DNA of 59,498 bases, from the NCBI GenBank assembly GCA_022730285.1, contig DZCQ01000012.1:1-59498 (forward strand), given 5' to 3'. Under the pieces are notes generated by a model, which saw only the letters and a program-made list of their open reading frames with translations, was not told the DNA's origin and did not search any database. The position numbers and the translations under genes are program-made. This DNA comes from Flavobacterium psychrophilum (GTDB lineage: Bacteria > Bacteroidota > Bacteroidia > Flavobacteriales > Flavobacteriaceae). Of the stretch, positions 53,716 through 59,498 are shown piece after piece (position 1 is the stretch's first letter; each line of letters opens with the position of its first letter).

Positions 53716-54594
53716 TTAATTATAATCCAAATATAAATCAATTATTTTGATTTTTTCAACTGGAAAGCCTTTTATTTTTGATAAATCCTCAACGGAATGA
53801 ATTCCATTATTCATACTTCGAAAAATAATGATTTCTCGTGATAAAGGATATTTAAAGTACGGAAATTTAGCCAAATCTTTACTATTTAACTCATTTATGC
53901 TAATTTTAGTAATGGTTGGTTTTTTTATAATTTTAAAATGTGTGTCTAGTTCTTGTAAAACTTCTGGAGAAAGTCCCCAAACATCATTCATTTGTTCCAT
54001 ACTTACAAAGTTCCCAAGAGATTCTTTGTATTTTAAAATTCTATTTGCGGTAGCTTCTCCAATGCCAAATAAACTAATTAAGTCTTCTGAGGTTGCGGCA
54101 TTGATGTCTTTTATTACTATATTTTTCTTAGTAGTTGTATTATTGAAATCCGTATATTGGTATTTTGTCCTTTTATTTTTTACCCAATCAGGGAATTTAA
54201 AATAAGGTGCAATTTTGGCTAACAATTCATTTGAAATTCCAGTTACAATTTGAAATTCTTTTGCGGAATTAACATATTTGTTTTTTTTCCTAAAGGCTAG
54301 TAATTTATCTATTTCCTGAACACTCATGCCTAATTTATATCCCTTAAAATCTGTGATAAAATTAGGATTAAAAGGATAAATAGTATGTTTTTGTGTGAAT
54401 TTTCTATTTTTTAAGGAATCAATTTCTGTTTGTAATGCCAACCAATTTTTTTTACTATCCAAAATATTGTTTGGAGTAGGAATTTCGACAAAAAAATAAA
54501 TTGTTTGAATAGTTATAATTAACAATACAAGCAAAAAAAGTCCTTGTTGTTGTCCTTTGGTAAAAATAAAGTAATTTTTTATAATTTTATGCAT
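53716..54594 (-). CDS. ComEA-like helix-hairpin-helix protein
   Basis: Protein of 292 residues with one N-terminal membrane segment (LFLLVLLIITIQTIYFFV, about 19-36) and the rest outside. Three helix-hairpin-helix-type repeats can be seen: a degenerate one around 75-130 (GMSVQEIDKLLAFRKKNKY), a clear ComEA-like one at about 158-215 (INAATSEDLISLFGIGEATANRIL), and a third at about 230-290 (INELNSKDLAKFPYFKYPLS). ComEA binds DNA in the periplasm during uptake, so a DNA-binding envelope role is suggested; it is fused differently from classical ComEA, which is shorter. The gene is 2 nt after the PspC-domain gene. Confidence 0.82.
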   Translation of the reverse strand: MHKIIKNYFIFTKGQQQGLFLLVLLIITIQTIYFFVEIPTPNNILDSKKNWLALQTEIDSLKNRKFTQKHTIYPFNPNFITDFKGYKLGMSVQEIDKLLAFRKKNKYVNSAKEFQIVTGISNELLAKIAPYFKFPDWVKNKRTKYQYTDFNNTTTKKNIVIKDINAATSEDLISLFGIGEATANRILKYKESLGNFVSMEQMNDVWGLSPEVLQELDTHFKIIKKPTITKISINELNSKDLAKFPYFKYPLSREIIIFRSMNNGIHSVEDLSKIKGFPVEKIKIIDLYLDYN

Positions 54595-54596
54595 CT

Positions 54597-54824
54597 TTAT
54601 AAATCAAAAACGGAGGTTCTTTTCGCTCGTACTAAATCTTTTAATTTCAATATAAAACCAATGGTTAAATAAACTCCAAACCACAACCCTGCTGTAACAA
54701 ATGAAATGTATATAAAAAACATTCTCACATTAGTAGCACGCATTCCTAGTTTTTCTGCAAGACGAGAGGCTATGTGAAAACCTTGTTTTTCGAAAAAATA
54801 TTTTAATTTTAGTTCAAAATTCAT
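54597..54824 (-). CDS. Small PspC-domain membrane protein
   Basis: Seventy-five-residue protein with a PspC-like core: LAEKLGMRATNVRMFFIYIS then FVTAGLWFGVYLTIGFILKLKDLVRAKR, giving one or two membrane segments. PspC proteins take part in envelope stress responses in other bacteria; this minimal form, without the rest of a Psp system nearby, has unknown function. It pairs with the helix-hairpin-helix gene, an arrangement I recall from flavobacteria. A convincing promoter is not apparent in the 110-nt upstream gap. Confidence 0.8.
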   Translation of the reverse strand: MNFELKLKYFFEKQGFHIASRLAEKLGMRATNVRMFFIYISFVTAGLWFGVYLTIGFILKLKDLVRAKRTSVFDL

Positions 54825-54934
54825 TGCTAATTAAAAAATTAATGATGCTTTAGAGCACTAACAAATTATTATTTTTTTGGATATGAAATAATTTCTTTTA
54901 GTAAAAATACAAAAAAACTCAAAAGAAATAAAGT

Positions 54935-56200
54935 TTATTTAAGTAATTCAATTCCTATTGCACATTCTAGGCATTTTCCTTTGTCGCAATATTCATTTTT
55001 TAGTTGTAATAAAGATTGTGTTTCGAAGGCATTTTTAGATTTTATTCCAACAGAAGCAAACTTTTGTATAATTCGATTATTTTCGGGTGGAATTTGGCTT
55101 AATAATGCAATCAAATCTTCAGAAATATCCTTAAAATTGTGTTTTTGATATGCGAATTTAATTGGCAAAATAGTATTTATTAATATCAAATCTACAAAAG
55201 ATTTGGATAGTTTTTTGGGCTTAAAAGAGCTGTTTTTATCAAATTGATAGTGTGTTTGCCAATAAATTGAAGCCTTTGTCTCGAAAATATCATGTAATTC
55301 AGTATATTTTTTCGCTTGAATTATCTCATAAAACAATTGTTGCTTTTCATGATACAAATTAGCCAATTGCGATAGCCTAATAGTGGGAAAATTATCTGGT
55401 CTGTGTTTAAAAAACTGTGTAGAAATGAAGCAATTGTCTTTTAATTGGTATTTGTTTTTAAGATATTCAAAACGAGTTTTTAAGTCCTGACAATAATTAT
55501 CTTGACAATCTGGTTCTAATAAATTTGCAAAACCAAAAAACAAAGCTTCTAAATTTTTTACTTCAAAAACTTCCTTGCGAATAATAGAAAACGGAATGGA
55601 TTGTGCTATTTGAAAAAATGCTTCTCCATTGGTATTTAATCCAAAATTTTTGGCTAAAAAGCAAAACAATACGGCTTCCCAATCGTTATTTGTTATTTCT
55701 AATTGTTTTTCTATTGGAAGAACTTTTTTTTCTAATCGTTCAAAAAAAACTCTTTCATACCAATTTTCCGTAACAAATTCTGAAACTGTTTTTATTTTAT
55801 CTTCGCAGTAAATCCATGTTTTTGGAGTTTTTAAATTAGCAAATTGTGCAACTAATTGTTGGTTTACATAATTCTTCAATTCTAAAACTGGAATTTCAGA
55901 ATTTGAGCTGTTAAAAACAGGTGTATCATGCTCCCAAACTACGTGTAAAATAACGGAATTGTAGTTAGTATCATTCTCGTGATTATGCAAAAACCAGTCG
56001 GAGGATTTGCAATGTATTTCAACAGTTCCTATCCACTTTTGGGAATCTATAATTAATTGTGCATTAAAAAAATCTGGCCCTTCAAGATGATTATGTTCTC
56101 CTGTTTTTACAACAGTAATTGCCTGATTTATAGTGGTTTTTAAATTCAGAAAATCGAACTTTTTATAATTCCAAACATAATGCAAAAAATCTTCTTTCAT
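54935..56200 (-). CDS. DUF2851 family protein
   Basis: Protein of 421 residues of the Bacteroidota-typical DUF2851 family, whose function is unknown. Recognisable parts are MKEDFLHYVWNYKKFDF at the N-terminus, LEGPDFFNAQLIIDSQKWIG and the EIHCKSSDWFLHNH block (about 40-75, with a potential metal/catalytic set of Glu, His and Asp), VILHVVWEHDTPV, and a C-terminal CDKGKCLECAIG cysteine cluster. The GxxF-N...G-EIH-SDW pattern resembles nuclease-like domains but I cannot assign it. It follows the OmpA-domain gene by 3 nt. Confidence 0.85.
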   Translation of the reverse strand: MKEDFLHYVWNYKKFDFLNLKTTINQAITVVKTGEHNHLEGPDFFNAQLIIDSQKWIGTVEIHCKSSDWFLHNHENDTNYNSVILHVVWEHDTPVFNSSNSEIPVLELKNYVNQQLVAQFANLKTPKTWIYCEDKIKTVSEFVTENWYERVFFERLEKKVLPIEKQLEITNNDWEAVLFCFLAKNFGLNTNGEAFFQIAQSIPFSIIRKEVFEVKNLEALFFGFANLLEPDCQDNYCQDLKTRFEYLKNKYQLKDNCFISTQFFKHRPDNFPTIRLSQLANLYHEKQQLFYEIIQAKKYTELHDIFETKASIYWQTHYQFDKNSSFKPKKLSKSFVDLILINTILPIKFAYQKHNFKDISEDLIALLSQIPPENNRIIQKFASVGIKSKNAFETQSLLQLKNEYCDKGKCLECAIGIELLK

Positions 56201-56203
56201 ACA

Positions 56204-57088
56204 CTAATTTTTTAGAACTTCTATTTCCACCCTTCTATTGGCAGCTCTTTCTTCTTCGTTTTTTTCTGGCAAAGCATACAATGGATTGGAGCTACCAAAG
56301 CCTTTGTACGAAATTCGTTTTCCATCAATGCCATTAATTTCTAAAAACTGTTTTACTGCCTTTGCCCTCTGGGTAGAAAGATTTTTTCTATCTACACTTA
56401 CGCAGCACAAATGCCCTTGAATACTAATGGATAATTCTGGTTTTTCTTGCATTACCAAAAGTAACTCGTATAATTTTCCTCTGGAATCATTGGTTATTGC
56501 AAAAGTATTGACTATAAAATTAAAATTACTTAAAGAGAGAGTTGTTCCTGGTTCGGCATAACAGAGTTCGTCCATAAATTTAGTATCTAACTTATATTCG
56601 GTTTTAGAACCATTGTAGTTTTCTATGACAACTTTGTGAGGAAAAATGACCGGTTTTTTAATTTTACTACTTTTAACAAACTTATTATTCAATATTTCAT
56701 GTTCCCGAGCTAAGTCTTTTTCATTTAGATAATAAATACTAACTTTTCTGTTTTCGGCTTTATTTTTAGATTGCAAAAAATTTTCTCCAAAACTTCTTGA
56801 TTTAAAATCGGCTCTAATTTTTATTTTATTTTTTAAAAAATCATACACATAATTAACTCTCTTTAAGGATAATGAATCGTTATATTCAGTAGTTCCATCT
56901 TCATCAGTATAGCCATTTATGGAAAGAATTTTGCCAGTAGAATTTTGCGAAATCCAATTTTGCAATTCTTTTTGTTCTGTCTCGGACAAGACATTTTTTC
57001 CACTATCAAAATAGACAGAAAATGTTTCCTGTCCAAAAGATGCAAATTCAATTAGAAACCAAAAAAGGAATATAAAATAGTTTTTCAT
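56204..57088 (-). CDS. Exported protein with two OmpA-like domains
   Basis: Exported protein of 294 residues with signal peptide MKNYFIFLFWFLIEFASFGQ. Two OmpA-like peptidoglycan-binding domains are present: the first at about 22-125 (VYFDSGKNVLSETEQKEL, INGYTDEDGTTEYNDSLSLKR, RSFGE ... NRKVSIYYL) and the second at about 185-290 (IQGHLCCVSVDRKNLSTQRAKAVKQFLE, KGFGSSNPLYALPEKNEEER, ANRRVEIEVL). No beta-barrel is visible, so it is probably periplasmic or lipid-free attached to the cell wall. The second domain's GHLCC replaces the usual GHTD. A longer frame begins at 57133, but the ATG at 57088 gives the signal peptide. It probably shares a transcript with the DUF2851 gene. Confidence 0.9.
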   Translation of the reverse strand: MKNYFIFLFWFLIEFASFGQETFSVYFDSGKNVLSETEQKELQNWISQNSTGKILSINGYTDEDGTTEYNDSLSLKRVNYVYDFLKNKIKIRADFKSRSFGENFLQSKNKAENRKVSIYYLNEKDLAREHEILNNKFVKSSKIKKPVIFPHKVVIENYNGSKTEYKLDTKFMDELCYAEPGTTLSLSNFNFIVNTFAITNDSRGKLYELLLVMQEKPELSISIQGHLCCVSVDRKNLSTQRAKAVKQFLEINGIDGKRISYKGFGSSNPLYALPEKNEEERAANRRVEIEVLKN

Positions 57089-57110
57089 TTGTATATTACA
57101 CGAATTTACA

Positions 57111-57180
57111 AAAAAATTATGGTTTATATACAAAAGCTTGACTAAAATTTAACCAAGATTTTGTATATAAACCATATTTA
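57111..57180 (-). terminator. Long-stem terminator after glnN
   Basis: Perfect 18-bp inverted repeat TATGGTTTATATACAAAA (57118-57135) and its complement (57159-57176) with a 23-nt loop that contains an additional CTTG/CAAG pairing. On the minus strand it is followed by a T-run (57111-57116), 21 nt beyond the glnN stop, as expected for termination. Confidence 0.8.
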
Positions 57181-57197
57181 CTAATGCAACTTACTTT

Positions 57198-59387
57198 TTA
57201 TCGTGTAAACAATAATTCTCTATACTTAGTTAAAGTCCAAACTTCGTTATCTACTAAAAGTTCTAATTTATCGCAATGTTCCCGGATATTATCAAAATAT
57301 GGTTTCACTTTATCGCAGTACATTTCTGCCATTTTTTGAGCATCGGTAAGTTTATTTGCTTTTTTTCGAGCTTCAGTCATTTCTTCTACTTTTGTATTTA
57401 TTTGCTCGATATGGTTAGAAATTTCTTTAATTAGCACAATTTGTTCCTTCCCTATTTTTTCAAAGTCTTTCCCAAAAATTTCTTTTAGCCCTTTTACATT
57501 TTCAATTAACGTATTTTGATAACGAATAGCAGTAGGAATTACATGATTCCGAGCAATATCACCTAACACTCTTCCTTCAATTTGGATTTTTTTAGTGTAT
57601 TCTTCTAGTTCAATTTCGTAACGAGCCTCAACCTCAACATGGTTCATTACTTTTAATTCTTCAAACAAATCAAATGCCTTTTTGCTTATTTTTGATTTAA
57701 GTGCGGTTGGTGTTGTTTTGTGATTGCTTAACCCTCTCTTTTTAGCTTCTTTTTCCCATTCTTCACTATAACCATCTCCTTCAAAAAGGATATTTTTGGT
57801 TTCTTTAATATATTCTCTAAGCACGTTAAATATAGCTTCGTCTTTTTTAAGTGCTTTTGTTTCTATTAATTCATCTACTTCTTTTTTAAAATCTTTTAAT
57901 TGTTTTGCAACAATTGAATTTAAAGTGGTCATAGCATTAGCACAGTTTGCCGAAGAACCAACTGCTCTAAATTCAAATTTATTCCCTGTAAATGCAAATG
58001 GAGAAGTTCTATTTCTATCAGTATTATCCAACATTACATCTGGAATTTTACCAACTACATTTAACTTTAAATCGGTTTTTTCTTCTGGAGATAATTTCCC
58101 TGTTGAAACACCTTCAAGTTCTGCCAATACTTTAGTTAATTGTTCCCCAATAAAAACGGAGATTATAGCAGGTGGAGCTTCATTTGCCCCTAATCTATGA
58201 TCATTACTTGCTGTTGCAATAGCTGCACGAAGCAATTCTTCGTATTCATTAACTGCTTTGATTGTATTGATAAAAAAGGATAAAAATTGCAAATTGCTCA
58301 TTGGAGTTTTGCTTGGAGACAACAAATTGACACCTGTATCGGTAGCTAAAGACCAATTATTATGCTTCCCTGAACCATTGACTCCTTTAAATGGTTTTTC
58401 GTGAAAAAGCACTTTAAAAGAATGCCGTTCTCCAACCTTTGTCATCACATCCATTAAAAGTGAATTATGATCTACAGCAAGATTTGTTTCTTCAAATATA
58501 GGAGCTAATTCAAACTGATTAGGAGCAACCTCGTTATGTCTGGTTTTAACAGGAATACCTAACAACATACATTCCTCTTCTAGCTCTCGCATAAACTGTA
58601 ATGCTCGTGTAGGAATAGAACCAAAATAATGATCGTCTAGTTGCTGTCCTTTTGCAGATGTGTGTCCTAGCAACGTTCGGCCTGTCATTACAATATCTGG
58701 TCTAGAATTTGCTAATGCACTATCTATCAAAAAATATTCTTGCTCCCAACCTAGGGTTGCGGTTACTTTTTTTACATTTTTATCAAAATACTTACACACA
58801 TCTGTAGCAGCTTCATCGATGGCGTTAAGTGCTCTTAAAAGTGGTGTTTTGTAATCTAAAGCTTCTCCAGTGTAGGATATAAAAACCGTAGGAATACAAA
58901 GCGTAGTTCCATAAATAAAAGCTGGTGAAGTTGGATCCCAAGCTGTATAACCACGTGCTTCAAAGGTATTACGAATCCCACCGTTTGGAAAACTAGAAGC
59001 ATCTGGTTCTTGTTGTACTAATTGTGCCCCTCCAAATTTTTCTACAGGATCAGAACCATCATAAGAAGTTTCAAAAAAAGCATCATGCTTTTCGGCAGTT
59101 GTACCAGTTAATGGCTGAAACCAATGCGTATAATGTGTAACCCCTTTGCTCAAAGCCCACTCTTTCATTCCCATTGCAATGTAATCGGCTAACTTCCTAT
59201 CTATTTTCACACCGTGTTGTACAGCGTCTTTTACTGCCTTGTACGCATCGGGAGTTAAAAACTGCTTCATGGATTTGTTGTTAAAAACATTTGCTCCAAA
59301 AAGTTCTGATTTTTTATCCAATTCTTCAAATCTAATTGGCTCTCGCATAGAGGCCGTTTGTAGTGCTTGAAATCTTATTGACGACAT
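57198..59387 (-). CDS. glnN: Glutamine synthetase type III
   Basis: Glutamine synthetase of 729 residues, the length of the GSIII class (GlnN) common in Bacteroidota and cyanobacteria. The N-terminal GSIII-specific part includes LQTASMREPIRFEELDKKS and VKIDRKLADYIAMGMKEWA; catalytic-domain motifs are EVAPNQFELAPIFEE (Glu metal/ligand), GVNGSGKHNNWSLAT (the GSIII form of the glutamate/ATP loop), NRTSPFAFTGNKFEFRAVGS, and RLGANEAPPAI. The enzyme makes glutamine from glutamate, ammonia and ATP, the main ammonia-assimilation step. It has its own promoter and terminator and is thus a single-gene unit. Confidence 0.98.
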   Translation of the reverse strand: MSSIRFQALQTASMREPIRFEELDKKSELFGANVFNNKSMKQFLTPDAYKAVKDAVQHGVKIDRKLADYIAMGMKEWALSKGVTHYTHWFQPLTGTTAEKHDAFFETSYDGSDPVEKFGGAQLVQQEPDASSFPNGGIRNTFEARGYTAWDPTSPAFIYGTTLCIPTVFISYTGEALDYKTPLLRALNAIDEAATDVCKYFDKNVKKVTATLGWEQEYFLIDSALANSRPDIVMTGRTLLGHTSAKGQQLDDHYFGSIPTRALQFMRELEEECMLLGIPVKTRHNEVAPNQFELAPIFEETNLAVDHNSLLMDVMTKVGERHSFKVLFHEKPFKGVNGSGKHNNWSLATDTGVNLLSPSKTPMSNLQFLSFFINTIKAVNEYEELLRAAIATASNDHRLGANEAPPAIISVFIGEQLTKVLAELEGVSTGKLSPEEKTDLKLNVVGKIPDVMLDNTDRNRTSPFAFTGNKFEFRAVGSSANCANAMTTLNSIVAKQLKDFKKEVDELIETKALKKDEAIFNVLREYIKETKNILFEGDGYSEEWEKEAKKRGLSNHKTTPTALKSKISKKAFDLFEELKVMNHVEVEARYEIELEEYTKKIQIEGRVLGDIARNHVIPTAIRYQNTLIENVKGLKEIFGKDFEKIGKEQIVLIKEISNHIEQINTKVEEMTEARKKANKLTDAQKMAEMYCDKVKPYFDNIREHCDKLELLVDNEVWTLTKYRELLFTR

Positions 59388-59427
59388 TTTTTTATGATTT
59401 TTAATTTTTACCCTTATTATTTTAAAG

Positions 59428-59457
59428 CAAAGGTATAAAAAATTTTAAATAAATCAA
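59428..59457 (-). promoter_or_regulatory. Promoter of glnN
   Basis: Minus-strand TTG (59455-59457), 19-nt spacer, TACCTTTG (59428-59435), followed by C: an exact fit to the Bacteroidota consensus, about 41 nt before the ATG. No nitrogen-control site can be recognised. Confidence 0.8.
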
Positions 59458-59498
59458 GAAACAACCCTATTTTTTTGGGGGTTAGTTTTAAAAAATAA

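Overview
The window is a low-GC (AT-rich) chromosome segment of a member of the Bacteroidota, almost certainly family Flavobacteriaceae. The evidence is the gliding/type IX secretion operon gldK-gldL-gldM-gldN, a PorP/SprF-family protein, a secreted enzyme with a type IX C-terminal sorting domain, a type III glutamine synthetase, Bacteroidota promoters (TTG, then 17-23 nt, then TAnnTTTG), and the lack of Shine-Dalgarno sequences before most starts. I cannot name a genus or species. I see no rRNA, tRNA, CRISPR array, insertion sequence or phage gene.

Region 1 (1-24840, all minus strand) is one uninterrupted surface-polysaccharide operon of at least 24.8 kb. It runs from a strong promoter at about 24810-24840 and leaves the window at position 1 inside a HisF-like gene. 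In transcription order it encodes export (Wza, Wzc), nucleotide-sugar synthesis (a TviC-like epimerase, a TviB/WbpA-like UDP-HexNAc 6-dehydrogenase, UDP-glucose 6-dehydrogenase, RmlB, RmlA), LhgO, the WbpE-WbpD-WbpB-WbpI set for UDP-2,3-diacetamido-2,3-dideoxy-mannuronate, a Wzx flippase, two acyltransferases, two glycosyltransferases, a Wzy-like polymerase, and two complete-looking sugar-amidination sets (WbpG + HisH-like + HisF-like). The set predicts a glycan with acetamidino-substituted diamino-uronic acids resembling the Pseudomonas aeruginosa O5 pathway. Three features stand out: the amidination module is doubled with different gene order, one WbpG has lost three of four zinc-type cysteines, and an L-2-hydroxyglutarate oxidase sits beside WbpE/WbpB.

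Region 2 (24852-32803) is housekeeping: recR, a sodium:solute symporter, ribE, pdxA, and a YceD/DUF177-rpmF-fabH-accB-accC cluster for ribosome and fatty acid synthesis. Region 3 (33066-36402) looks accessory: a membrane-anchored AraC-type regulator next to a secreted SoxB/5'-nucleotidase-like metallophosphoesterase with a type IX sorting domain. Region 4 (36481-40958) holds two guanidino-group hydrolases (CtlX and a DDAH-like enzyme), citrate synthase and a DAO-family FAD oxidoreductase.

Region 5 (41177-52551) is the type IX secretion/gliding neighbourhood: gldKLMN, an arginase-fold protein with degraded metal site, topA, a two-domain-duplicated Nfu protein and, divergently, a PorP/SprF protein with a gamma-carbonic-anhydrase homologue. 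Region 6 (52561-59498) is minus-strand: acyl-CoA dehydrogenase, a ComEA-like helix-hairpin-helix protein, a PspC-domain protein, DUF2851, a protein with two OmpA-like domains, and glnN with a clear promoter and a long terminator stem.
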